In this document: piece by piece, positions 27,790 to 35,591 of the stretch
Layout of the letters: every line of letters starts with the position of its first letter
Position numbering within the stretch: position 1 is the first letter of the stretch
Assembly (NCBI RefSeq): GCF_000517125.1
Contig: NZ_KI912155.1
Coordinates: forward strand, 1,488,694-1,552,693
DNA length: 64,000 nt
From: Arthrobacter sp. MA-N2
Lineage (GTDB): Bacteria > Actinomycetota > Actinomycetes > Actinomycetales > Micrococcaceae
Direction: 5' to 3'
Position numbers and translations under genes: made by a program
Notes under the pieces: model-generated
What the model was told of the DNA's origin: nothing
What the model saw: only the letters and a program-made list of their open reading frames with translations
Databases searched by the model: none

Positions 27790-28861
27790 TGTACTCAGCC
27801 AGTAGGTTGGTTGCACCTGCTGATGGGTGGTTTGCCTCCGAGGCTGCCGTGTGGCCGGTGGTTGTTGTAGAAGTTTAGCCATGGCTGCAGAGCATCCGTG
27901 CGCGCTTGGTTGGACGTGAAGGGTTGCCGGTAGGCCCAGCCTTCCTGCAGGGTTCGGTTGAAGCGTTCGGCTTTGCCGTTTTGCCAGGGGTGGCGGGGTT
28001 TGATCAGGATGTGCTTCGCCCCCAGTGCGGCCAGCGCCTCCTGGAAGTCGCGGGAGAGCCGGTAGGCAAATGCGTTGTCAGTCATGACCCGTTTCACCGG
28101 TGCTCCCTGGGCTGCCATGGCCGTCGCGGCCCGGGTGAGGAATCCGGCGCAGGTAGGGCCTTTCTCATCCGGCAGGACCTCGGCGTAGGCGAAGCGGGTG
28201 TAGTCATCCACGGCGACATGGACGTAGTCAAAACCAAGCTTCTGGTCTGAGGAGCGGTGGTTGGCCGGGCTTTGGGACGGGTCGGCCCGCCAGCCCCCGC
28301 CGTCCGGGATCCTGCCTAGTTTCTTGACGTCGATGTGGATCATGTCGCCGGGAGCGTCTCGTTCGTAGCGGCGGTCGGTGGCCCGGGAAGCCCGAATCCG
28401 TTCCCCGGTCACCGGGTCCAGGTCCCACAACCTGGGCATGGCCGCCCTGGCCAAAATCCGGGAGACCGTCCTGGCGCTCGTGCCGCAGCGCAAGGCCAGG
28501 CCCGTTGGCCCTTCACGGCGTTCCACGCGCTGGATAAGGACATCGGCAACGACTTTCGCTGAGGTGGCGTGGGGGCACGACCTGGGACGAGAGCTGCGGT
28601 CCTCGAGTCCGTCCCAGCCGTGGGTCCGGTACCTGCTGATCCAACGGTGCGCGCAGGTCCTCGAGATGCCCATTTCCTTGGCCACATGGGCCACTGGACG
28701 GCCGGCGAGGACGCGCTCGATGATGATCCGCCTACCGTTGGGAGTCAGGCGGGCATTACGGTGGGACATGAAGACCTCTTAGTCGTTGGCTGTGTGTGGT
28801 AACCACCAACCTAAGAGGTCTTCACCTATTCACGATGTAACCAACGTCCTGACTCAGTACA
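27790..28861 (-). mobile_element. IS481-family insertion sequence, copy A
   Basis: The 1072-bp element has ends TGTACTCAGCCAGTAGGTTG (27790) and the complement of TGTACTGAGTCAGGACGTTG (ending 28861). A 6-bp target duplication ACTAGA lies at 27784-27789 and 28862-28867. Its transposase is identical at protein level to that of copy B at 36730-37801, which lies in the opposite orientation. The near-identity indicates recent transposition. It abuts the stop codon of the excisionase-like gene. Confidence 0.95.
27795..28769 (-). CDS. IS481 transposase (copy A)
   Basis: This 324-residue DDE transposase has an N-terminal helix-turn-helix (VAHVAKEMGISRTCAHRWIS) and a retroviral-integrase-type core with HIDVKKLGRI (first Asp). 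VKRVMTDNAFAY supplies the second Asp and HPWQNGKAERFNRTL the Glu. Length and motifs are standard for IS481. The frame is intact, so the element could be active. Confidence 0.95.
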   Translation of the reverse strand: MSHRNARLTPNGRRIIIERVLAGRPVAHVAKEMGISRTCAHRWISRYRTHGWDGLEDRSSRPRSCPHATSAKVVADVLIQRVERREGPTGLALRCGTSARTVSRILARAAMPRLWDLDPVTGERIRASRATDRRYERDAPGDMIHIDVKKLGRIPDGGGWRADPSQSPANHRSSDQKLGFDYVHVAVDDYTRFAYAEVLPDEKGPTCAGFLTRAATAMAAQGAPVKRVMTDNAFAYRLSRDFQEALAALGAKHILIKPRHPWQNGKAERFNRTLQEGWAYRQPFTSNQARTDALQPWLNFYNNHRPHGSLGGKPPISRCNQPTG

Positions 28862-28862
28862 A

Positions 28863-29066
28863 CTAGACGCTAGGGATTACCTGGCCCGTCTGAGAGCGTG
28901 TCTGTGCGTCGAGCCATGCCTCTACATCGCTGGCGCGATAGCGGACGCCGCTGCCCAATTTCACGAACTTAGGGCCCATCCCTCTATAGCGCCATTGCGC
29001 CAACGCGGGCGCCGTCTTGTGAAGCTTGGCTGCCAGCTCTGCCGGGGTCAGCAGTTCCGATTCCAT
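28863..29066 (-). CDS. Excisionase-like MerR-type HTH protein
   Basis: This 67-residue protein, MESELLTPAELAAKLHKTAP followed by ALAQWRYRGMGPKFVKLGSG and RYRASDVEAWLD, is a winged HTH of the kind found in Xis proteins of actinobacterial integrative elements. It is divergent from the regulator and integrase genes, about 90 bp away, as in many excision modules. The stop codon lies inside the IS481 copy A target duplication, so insertion stopped just short of damaging it. Confidence 0.75.
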   Translation of the reverse strand: MESELLTPAELAAKLHKTAPALAQWRYRGMGPKFVKLGSGVRYRASDVEAWLDAQTRSQTGQVIPSV

Positions 29067-29157
29067 GAAGCCTCATTCCTTCCGTGAACGCCTCGTCATA
29101 TTAGATGCAAAGTGGCTAATTAAGCTTGTTGTCTATATGGCGTGTATCGTTTCTTAT
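29067..29157. promoter_or_regulatory. Divergent promoter region between xis-like and XRE-like genes
   Basis: This AT-rich 90-bp gap contains TTAGATGCAAAGTGGCTAAT and two TATATGG copies 21 bp apart (29135 and 29156). They could serve as -10 elements or half-sites for the adjacent XRE-like regulator. The spacing fits a lysogeny-type switch controlling excision. This is inferred from layout only. Confidence 0.4.
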
Positions 29158-29688
29158 ATGGTACATAGCGGAGAGCGGCTGCGAGGACATGACATTGGTC
29201 CAACCGGCAAGACCGTCGCTCGGAACCTGAGGCGTTTGCGGGGGAATGTCACTCTGCGGGAGCTTCAGCAAAGGCTTAGGGGCGTCGGGCACGAAATTTC
29301 CGCGAGCGGAATACAGAAGATCGAGGCCGGCGTTAGGCGGGTTGATGTTGATGATCTCGTGGCCCTGGCGGTAGTCCTGGGCGTGAACCCAAATGCACTG
29401 TTGTTTCCCAAGTCGCTCGACGAGCCGGTGGCCGTCACCGGAGCTGATCCGGCTGACCTGGTACGGGTTTGGGAATGGGCGGATGGCATAACGCCGATCG
29501 AAGGCGACGTGGGCAGTGATGACTACGTACGGGGGCTGCGCCCCGACTTCATCCCGGCAGGGAATACGAAAATTGGTCCCGTGACATTCGAAGACCTCAA
29601 TTTACGAGTGGACGAGCTCAGCGCGATCATCAAGACTCTGGTTGATCAGAACGCAGCGAAAGAACAATCCGGCGATGGCAACGATTGA
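29158..29688 (+). CDS. XRE-family HTH regulator
   Basis: The protein of about 176 residues contains a Cro/C1-type helix-turn-helix (TVARNLRRLRGNVTLRELQQ, then GIQKIEAGVRRVDVDDLVAL and AVVLGVNPNALLF). The C-terminal part (DLNLRVDELSAIIKTLVDQN) is probably a coiled coil for dimerisation. The start is uncertain: ATG 29158 or ATG 29137 are in frame and neither has a clear ribosome-binding site, so the mRNA may be leaderless. It overlaps the integrase start by 14 bases. It likely represses the integration module. Confidence 0.7.
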   Translation: MVHSGERLRGHDIGPTGKTVARNLRRLRGNVTLRELQQRLRGVGHEISASGIQKIEAGVRRVDVDDLVALAVVLGVNPNALLFPKSLDEPVAVTGADPADLVRVWEWADGITPIEGDVGSDDYVRGLRPDFIPAGNTKIGPVTFEDLNLRVDELSAIIKTLVDQNAAKEQSGDGND

Positions 29689-30807
29689 ACCCTATGAGAC
29701 ACGGGCCGGGCGCCGGTATCAGGTTCGCTACCGGAAACCCGACCGGGTACAGACCAAGAAACGTGGATTCAGGACAAAGAGGGATGCCGAGCTCTTCCTC
29801 GCCAGCGTTGAGGTATCCAAGGCCCGCGGGGAGTTCATAGATGCGGCAGCCGCAAAGGCCCTGATCGGTCCGCTTGGGGAAGCGTGGTTGTCGCGACAGA
29901 CTCATTTGAAGCCATCTTCATTGCGCCCGGTGGAGTCGGCTTGGCGTAATCATGTGCTGCCGGTGTGGGGCGGTACGGCAGTCTCTGATATCCGAAAGAC
30001 AGATGTGCAGCAGTGGGTCTCAGGCTTGACGAAGGGGGATCAGAGCGCTATCCCGCCCCGGAAACCGAAGGGGGCAACGCTTGTAATCCGCGCTTACGGA
30101 GTCTTGGCGGCCATTCTGGATGACGCCGTGAGCGACCGTCGAACATTGAGTAATCCAGCACGGGGCGTAACCTTGCCGCGCAAGATCAAGAAGCCGCACG
30201 TCTACCTGAGTCACGAGCAAGTGCATGCACTCGCCGCAGCCAGTAAATATCCGACTCTGGTTCTCGTGCTTGCCTACTGCGGGTTGCGATGGGGTGAGGC
30301 GACTGGACTGCGAGTCAAACATCTGGACATGTTGCGGCGGCGATTCGTGATCGAAGAAAACGCGGTCCAGGTCGGTTCGATCATCGAAGTAGGTACGCCC
30401 AAGAACCACAAGAAACGAACCGTGCCGTTCCCGCGATTCCTCGCTGAGCCCCTGGCCCAGCAGTGTGAGAACAAGGACAGAAATGATCTCGTGTTTCCCG
30501 GCGAGAATGGCCATCACCTCCGCCTCGCACGCGTGCACGATGACAACATGAGCTGGTTCGCAGGGGCCGTGAAGAGAGCAGGGGTGCCACGAATCACATC
30601 TCACGACCTCCGGCATCAGCCGCGAGCTTTGCTGTATCAGCCGGCGCGAACGTCAAAGCGGTGCAAAGAATGCTCGGTCACAGCTCGGCGGCCATGACCC
30701 TGGACATCTACGCGGACCTGTTCGACGGGGATCTGGACAGCGTTTCGGACGCCCTGGACCATGCAGTGTCCCTGGCGAATGTGGGCAAAATGTGCCCAAA
30801 ACCCTGA
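29675..30807 (+). pseudogene. Tyrosine integrase with a frameshift before the catalytic His/Tyr
   Basis: The phage-type integrase starts at ATG 29675 (MATIEPYETRAGRRYQVRYR) with an arm-type DNA-binding domain and a SAM-like core-binding domain. The catalytic region contains GLRWGEATGL (first Arg) and SHDLRH (His and second Arg). Immediately after CGGCAT (about 30618) one base is missing. Restoring it yields AASFAVSAGANVKAVQRMLG, HSSAAMTLDIYADLFDGDLD and a stop at 30807, which contain the third catalytic block (GH) and the nucleophilic Tyr. As read, the protein lacks Tyr and cannot recombine. A sequencing error cannot be excluded. Confidence 0.88.
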
Positions 30808-30820
30808 TTCCGGCAAAGCA

Positions 30821-30865
30821 AAAGGCCCCCGATCCCTTGTAAACAAAGGGAAGCAGGGGCCTTTC
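30821..30865 (-). terminator. Rho-independent terminator of tRNA-Ser
   Basis: AAAGGCCCC and GGGGCCTTT form the outer stem, with an inner CCCTTTGT / ACAAGGG stem. Read on the minus strand it follows the tRNA 3' end by three bases and runs out into TTTTGCTTTG. It lies between the integrase stop and the tRNA, so the attachment site must be at or inside the tRNA 3' end. Confidence 0.75.
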
Positions 30866-30868
30866 AAG

Positions 30869-30958
30869 TGGCGGTGACGGTGGGATTTGAACCCACGTTG
30901 GCTTTTACACCAAACAACATTTCGAGTGTTGCACCTTCGGCCGCTCGGACACGTCACC
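30869..30958 (-). tRNA. tRNA-Ser (anticodon CGA)
   Basis: The 90-nt gene begins GGTGACGTGTCCGAGCGGCC and ends in the matching acceptor strand CGTCACC, discriminator G and an encoded CCA. The anticodon stem CAACA/TGTTG encloses the loop CTCGAAA, giving anticodon CGA (reads UCG). The long variable arm typical of serine tRNA is present, and the T-arm reads GGGTTCAAATCCC. It marks the junction between island and chromosome. Confidence 0.95.
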
Positions 30959-31074
30959 AACTGAAATAGGGTACCGGAGTAGGGGCCCGTTCCCCAAAAC
31001 GGTCGGGTGGCAGACGCCTTATAAGTAGGCTTCCCTTCCGCAATCGCAGTTGCCGGGCTAGATTCGCAAACACG

Positions 31075-32100
31075 ATGACTTTCACACGGCAAGCGAACGC
31101 GGACACACATGCGGCATTGGCCTACTGGACGGTTGGCCCCTGCCGAGGTGAACTGCGGAGCGAGGAGCTCCCTGCACCGAGAGAAGGCGAGGCTTTGGTC
31201 CGGGCCCTGTGCTCCGGGGTCAGCCGGGGCACCGAACTTGTGGTCCATGGAGCCCGCGTTCCTCCGCGTATTGCCAAGGAGATGCGCGCACCCCATCAAA
31301 GCGGCGATTTCCCATCCCCGGTCAAGTTCGGCTATTTGTCGGTCGGCATTGTCGAAGAGGGCCCCCGAGACTGGATCGGCCAGAAGGTCTTCTGCCTGCA
31401 CCCGCATCAGGACCGCTACGTCGTGCCGCTCACATCGCTCACCCGAATTCCCGTCGGCGTGCCGGCACGCCGCGCTGTGCTCACCGGCATCGCCGAGATC
31501 GCCCTCAACGCCCTCTGGGAAGCCGGGCCCCGCCTCGGTGACAGGATCGCCGTCGTCGGCGCCGGCCTGGTGGGCGGGATGACCGCGGCGCTCCTGCGCG
31601 GCTTCCCGCTGGAGCGCTTGCAACTGGTGGAGACGGATCCGGGGAAGCGCGGGTTCGTGGAATCCCTGGGCGTGGACTTCGTGCTGCCGGGCGAAGCGAG
31701 CCAAGACTGCGACATTGTGTTCCATTGCTCGGCCACGGACGAAGGTCTGGCCCGTAGTTTGGAGCTGGCGGGCGACGAAGGCGAGATCATCGAGATGTCC
31801 TGGTACGGGGACCGGCCGGTTTCCCTGCCATTGGGCGAGGACTTCCATGCCCGGCGGCTATCCATCCGCGCCAGCCAGGTGGGGGTGGTTGCGCGTTCGC
31901 GCAGGCACCGTAGGACCACAAGCGAGCGGCTCGAGTTGGCAGTCTCCTTGCTGCGGGACCCCGTGTTCGACGCCTTCCTCACAGGGGAATCGCCGTTCGA
32001 GGAGCTACCCGCGGTCTTCGATGGCTTGGAGAATGGCGAATTGGACGATCTTTGCCGTGTTATCAACTACCCCCCGACCCGCGAAGGAAACCAGGACTAA
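31075..32100 (+). CDS. Zinc-type MDR alcohol dehydrogenase-like protein
   Basis: This 341-residue member of the medium-chain dehydrogenase/reductase superfamily has a GroES-like N-terminal half with ALCSGVSRGTELVVHGARVP. The dinucleotide-binding fold is marked by IAVVGAGLVGGMTAALLRGF. It belongs to the subgroup with SGVSRGTE in place of the usual zinc-binding CGICGSD loop, for which substrates are poorly known. It is followed after two bases by a PTPS-like gene, an arrangement I believe recurs in actinobacteria and suggests a joint pathway. The first gene after the tRNA-Ser site, it looks like chromosomal backbone. Confidence 0.8.
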   Translation: MTFTRQANADTHAALAYWTVGPCRGELRSEELPAPREGEALVRALCSGVSRGTELVVHGARVPPRIAKEMRAPHQSGDFPSPVKFGYLSVGIVEEGPRDWIGQKVFCLHPHQDRYVVPLTSLTRIPVGVPARRAVLTGIAEIALNALWEAGPRLGDRIAVVGAGLVGGMTAALLRGFPLERLQLVETDPGKRGFVESLGVDFVLPGEASQDCDIVFHCSATDEGLARSLELAGDEGEIIEMSWYGDRPVSLPLGEDFHARRLSIRASQVGVVARSRRHRRTTSERLELAVSLLRDPVFDAFLTGESPFEELPAVFDGLENGELDDLCRVINYPPTREGNQD

Positions 32101-32102
32101 CG

Positions 32103-32498
32103 ATGTTCAGCCTCACCGTGCGCAGGCACTTCATGATTGCCCACAGCCTTCCGCGGGAGTCGTTCGGCCCGGCCCAGGGACTCCACGGAGCCACCCTCGT
32201 GGCAGAGGTGACGTTCCGTCGGGCGGAGTTGAACGACGACGCCATCGTCCTGGACATCGGAGCTGCCGGAACCCTCCTGGACGATGTGCTTGAGCGGCTG
32301 AATTACAAGAACCTTGACGAGCATCCCGACTTCGAAGGGCAGCTCACGACGACGGAAGTACTGGCCTGCTTCATCGCCGAGGCGGTCGCCGCAAAAGTCC
32401 GCGAGAGCGACGACGGCGGTGCGCTCGCCGGCGTCGATGTCCTTCTCCGCGAACATCCCGACGCGTGGGCAGGCTATTCCCTGGCTTTCGAACGGTAG
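32103..32498 (+). CDS. 6-pyruvoyltetrahydropterin synthase (QueD/PTPS)-like protein
   Basis: This 131-residue T-fold protein starts MFSLTVRRHFMIAHSLPRES. His14 and His28 (GLHGATLVAEV) match two zinc ligands of PTPS/QueD. The second His of the usual HGH motif is Ala30 and the catalytic Cys region is absent, so it is unlikely to be a standard QueD. ATG 32103 lies two bases after the dehydrogenase stop, implying an operon. A pterin-like or sugar-derived substrate is possible, but no more can be said from the sequence. Confidence 0.75.
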   Translation: MFSLTVRRHFMIAHSLPRESFGPAQGLHGATLVAEVTFRRAELNDDAIVLDIGAAGTLLDDVLERLNYKNLDEHPDFEGQLTTTEVLACFIAEAVAAKVRESDDGGALAGVDVLLREHPDAWAGYSLAFER

Positions 32499-32556
32499 TT
32501 CCTCCGCACGATCTAACCCAGCGATAAATGGCGGCCAAACAGTGCAGAATGGGGCC

Positions 32557-33771
32557 ATGACGTCCGCCGTGCTTTCCACACAAACGCTCACCCCGGAACT
32601 GCTCCGCGCCTGGGCCTGGCATAGGCAGGGACTCGACGGCTCACTCGCCGGCAAGTCCTCCGAAGAAGTCCTGGACCACGCCGGCTGGGCCCGATCCGTG
32701 GGCGGCGCCAACCCGTACCTGACGCTCTTCGCCCGCGCCGGGATCGGGCGCGAAGAAGCGGACCAGGACGTAGCGGACTTGAAAATCCACGAACTCCCCA
32801 CGGCCCGCGGATGCACCTATGTCCTCGGTCGGAACGATTTCGCCTGGGGTCTGCAAGTGGGCCGGGAAGCCGCGGTGGCGCCCTTCAGGGTCCTGGCACG
32901 GCTCGGCGTCGAACGCGGTGAGATCACCCTGCTCGAAGAGCAAGTGCTGCACACCCTCACCGAGTCCAGCGACCCCATGGACCCCAAACAGCTCAAGGAC
33001 GAGCTCGGCGAATCCGTCCGAAGCCTCGGCGAAGAAGGCAAGAAAAAGGGTGCGGCAACCACCCTGCCCACCGCTTTAGGCCTCCTGCAAGCCGATGGCC
33101 GCATCCGCCGCGTCCCCGTCAACGGCCGTCTCGACCAGCAGCGCTACGCCTACACCTCTTGGGCGCTGCCGCCCAGCACCATCGACGACGACGCCGCCCG
33201 CACACGCTTGATCGAACGGTATCTGCGGTGGACCGGCGGTGCGACGTTCAAGCAGAGCCAATGGTTCACGGGCTTCACGGTCGCCCAGAGCAAGGCAGCG
33301 TTGACCGCCGTCGACGCCGTCGAAGTGACCACGGCGGCCGGCGAGCCGCTGTGGATGCTGCCCGACGACGTCGAACGCCTTTCCGCATTCAAGGCACCGC
33401 AGGAGGAACAGATTCACCTCTTGGCCGGGACGGACTCCCTGGTGCTGTTGCGCCGGAACTCCGCCGACATGCTGGCCGATGAGGACCGCGGCAGGAAAGT
33501 CTTGGACACGACGCTCGCGTTGCAGGCAGACCTGTCGGACCACCCGATCCTGGATCGGGGGCGGATCATCGGTCTGTGGCAATACGATCCGGGCAAGGAA
33601 CGGATCGCAGCTTGGACCTTCGCCAAGCCAAGCGCTGCCGTCACACAGCGGATCCGTGAGGTGGAGGCCTGGATCCGCGAGGACCTGGGTGATTTCCGCT
33701 CGTTCAGCCTGGATTCGCCGGCGTCACGGCAGAAACGCATCGATGCCCTGGACGAGGCGAACGCGGGCTAG
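32557..33771 (+). CDS. Winged-helix DNA-binding protein (HTH_42/AlkX-YcaQ-like)
   Basis: This 404-residue protein starts MTSAVLSTQTLTPELLRAWA, followed by RQGLDGSLAGKSSEEVLDHAG and an internal triple winged-helix layout. The C-terminal half contains LRWTGGATFKQSQWFTGFT and DRGRIIGLWQYDPGKERI. This is the family of uncharacterised DNA-binding proteins related to YcaQ/AlkX DNA glycosylases. I chose ATG 32557 because upstream in-frame codons overlap the PTPS gene without similarity. Function is not certain; DNA repair is a reasonable guess. Confidence 0.8.
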   Translation: MTSAVLSTQTLTPELLRAWAWHRQGLDGSLAGKSSEEVLDHAGWARSVGGANPYLTLFARAGIGREEADQDVADLKIHELPTARGCTYVLGRNDFAWGLQVGREAAVAPFRVLARLGVERGEITLLEEQVLHTLTESSDPMDPKQLKDELGESVRSLGEEGKKKGAATTLPTALGLLQADGRIRRVPVNGRLDQQRYAYTSWALPPSTIDDDAARTRLIERYLRWTGGATFKQSQWFTGFTVAQSKAALTAVDAVEVTTAAGEPLWMLPDDVERLSAFKAPQEEQIHLLAGTDSLVLLRRNSADMLADEDRGRKVLDTTLALQADLSDHPILDRGRIIGLWQYDPGKERIAAWTFAKPSAAVTQRIREVEAWIREDLGDFRSFSLDSPASRQKRIDALDEANAG

Positions 33772-33784
33772 GCCTCCCTAGGGT

Positions 33785-34063
33785 TCAGCCCACATCGAAG
33801 CCGGAGAACTCCCCGGTGGCCGGAGTGAAAACCGCATCCACGTGCCTCACCCGGCCGGGGGCGTTGCGGGACTGCAGCCATCCCAGCAAGGAGTCGACGG
33901 CGTCACGGTCACCCTCTGCGATCACCTGCACCGAGCCGTCCATGAGGTTGCTCGCTTCACCTGTCAGCCCGAGCCGCCGGGCTTGGTGCAGCGTCGAGTA
34001 GCGGAATCCCACGCCTTGGACGCGACCAGTCACCGTGGCCGTGACGCGTACTAGCGAATTCAT
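33785..34063 (-). CDS. acyP: Acylphosphatase
   Basis: This 92-residue enzyme hydrolyses acyl phosphates. The family signature TVTGRVQGVGFRYSTLHQAR contains the phosphate-binding loop and catalytic Arg21. The catalytic Asn39 is in GEASNLMDGSVQV. Length is standard. Its ATG overlaps the stop of the upstream VOC gene by four bases, so the two are co-transcribed on the minus strand. Confidence 0.93.
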   Translation of the reverse strand: MNSLVRVTATVTGRVQGVGFRYSTLHQARRLGLTGEASNLMDGSVQVIAEGDRDAVDSLLGWLQSRNAPGRVRHVDAVFTPATGEFSGFDVG

Positions 34064-34446
34064 GCGGAACCCGATCCATACGGACGCGTGATCGCTTCGA
34101 GGAAATGCCCGTCCGGATCCGCGAAATAGACGCCGCGGCCGCCGTCGTTGTGGTTGATCTGTTGCGGGCGGGTCCGCGCCGGGTCCGCCCAGTAGGAGAC
34201 GCCCCCGGCCTGGATCCGGGCGAAGATTCCGTCGAAGTCCTCCTCGCTGACCAAGAAAGCGTAGTGCTGCGGGGAGATGGGCCGGTCCGCCGTGGCAAAA
34301 TCGAGCGCCACTCCATGGTCAAGGGACACAGTCATGAAGGACCACATGGGCTCAGGTTCCGGCAGTCCGAGCACCTTGGCCAGGAACTCCGCCGAGCGGC
34401 GCTTGTCCGTTGCATAGACGATGGTGTGGTTGAAAGAGACCGTCAT
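34060..34446 (-). CDS. VOC (glyoxalase/bleomycin-resistance) superfamily protein
   Basis: This protein of about 128 residues has two beta-alpha-beta-beta-beta modules: NHTIVYATDKRRSAEFLAKV at the start and GGRGVYFADPDGHFLEAITR at the end. Metal-ligand positions include His7 and a Glu near the C-terminus. The ATG at 34446 has GGAGGT five bases upstream; the longer open frame to 34494 was rejected. Substrate is unknown. Confidence 0.88.
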   Translation of the reverse strand: MTVSFNHTIVYATDKRRSAEFLAKVLGLPEPEPMWSFMTVSLDHGVALDFATADRPISPQHYAFLVSEEDFDGIFARIQAGGVSYWADPARTRPQQINHNDGGRGVYFADPDGHFLEAITRPYGSGSA

Positions 34447-34524
34447 GGTGACCTCCGTGGGGTGTGCTTTCTGAGACCATCTGACGTCCAACACCCCGCG
34501 ATTTCAAGAGCTACGGAGCGCCGG

Positions 34525-35481
34525 CTAGGTCCGTGGCCGTGCCGGGGTCGCGCCGGGAAGCGGCCGGGCGGCGATCGCCGCGAGGTCGCGCGCGGGACCG
34601 GCAGGCGGGATCCTTCCGCCCAGCCAGACGGCCGTCAGCGTGCGGCGCAACAACACCCCGCGCACCGGTACGACGACCAAGCGCTGAAGGGTGACGTCGT
34701 CCCGTACCGCCAGCGCACTCAGTACGGCAGGCGCCGTTCCGGCGGCCACCGCGGAACGAACGGCCGCCGTCGTCGGCAGCTCCACCAAGGGAGGGGCCGA
34801 CGGCGGTGCCCCGGCCGCCGTAAGTACATGCTCCAAAGCGTCCCTCGTCCCGCTGCCGTGTTCCCTGGTGACCAGCCCGGTACCGGCCAGTTCGACGGCG
34901 GTCACAGCTGTTTTTCGCCTGGCCCATGGATGGTGCGGCGAAACTACCAGGACCAACTCGTCCTCTTGGACGCTGGCCGTGCTGAGGCCTGGCGGCAGAT
35001 GCGGACTTTCGATGAACGCGATATCGGCGTCGCCGGAACGGACGTGGGCCGCTGCGGTCTCGCTGTTGGATACCGTCAGTTCAACGACGGTGGGTGTGGA
35101 GCCGGCGCCCTCCTGTTGTCGCCGCAAGGCAACCAGCCAGTGGGGCAGGAGGTGCTCGGCGATGGTCTGGCTCGCTGCGACGCGCAGCTGGCGGAGACTG
35201 TCCGAGCGGATCGAGGCGATTCCGGCGTCGAGACGTTCTGCGGCGGCGAGAACCTCGGCCGCCCAGCCGGCCACCAAGACGCCGGATTCTGTGAGCGTGG
35301 AGCCGCGGGGCGTGCGGTTCAGCAACGCGGCGCCGATCTGCGCCTCGAGGGCCCGCATGCGCGAAGAGACCGCCTGTTGGGAAAGCCCCAGCTGCTTTCC
35401 GGCCGCCGAGAGGCTCCCCAGTTCGTGCACCGTGGCGAGCATTTCGAGGGCCGACAGCTCGGGGACACTGGGGCTGAGCAC
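34525..35481 (-). CDS. LysR-family transcriptional regulator
   Basis: This 318-residue LTTR has an N-terminal winged HTH (LSALEMLATVHELGSLSAAG, then QQAVSSRMRALEAQIGAALL) and a periplasmic-binding-like effector domain. It is divergent from the TDT transporter gene, 110 bp apart, the typical layout of a LysR regulator and its target. It probably controls that exporter in response to the transported anion. Confidence 0.9.
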   Translation of the reverse strand: MLSPSVPELSALEMLATVHELGSLSAAGKQLGLSQQAVSSRMRALEAQIGAALLNRTPRGSTLTESGVLVAGWAAEVLAAAERLDAGIASIRSDSLRQLRVAASQTIAEHLLPHWLVALRRQQEGAGSTPTVVELTVSNSETAAAHVRSGDADIAFIESPHLPPGLSTASVQEDELVLVVSPHHPWARRKTAVTAVELAGTGLVTREHGSGTRDALEHVLTAAGAPPSAPPLVELPTTAAVRSAVAAGTAPAVLSALAVRDDVTLQRLVVVPVRGVLLRRTLTAVWLGGRIPPAGPARDLAAIAARPLPGATPARPRT

Positions 35482-35591
35482 AGCTTCCCTCCTGGGGCAT
35501 TGACCATTCAGAATTGACCGTTCAGATACAAGTGCGGCTTGTACCCTGCCAAGTCTATGCCCACTACTGCGGGGGACCGGGAACCGGAAAC

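Larger units (their letters stand above)
1..30868. mobile_element. Integrated genomic island at tRNA-Ser(CGA) (left end outside window)
   Basis: This segment runs from the window edge to the 3' end of a tRNA-Ser gene. It holds a tyrosine integrase (broken), an excisionase-like HTH protein and an XRE-like regulator next to the tRNA. It also holds a MobF relaxase, a relaxase remnant, resolvase and Tni-like debris, three IS families and defence-type operons. An integrase gene ending about 60 bp from the 3' end of a tRNA is the classical layout of an element integrated at a tRNA attachment site. I see no second copy of the tRNA 3' end within the window, so the other att site should lie to the left of base 1. 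That it is one element rather than several stacked insertions is an inference. Confidence 0.7.

Noticed and set aside
32103..32498. Calling the PTPS-like gene queD
   Set aside because: The zinc and catalytic residues of QueD are incomplete and no other queuosine genes are nearby.
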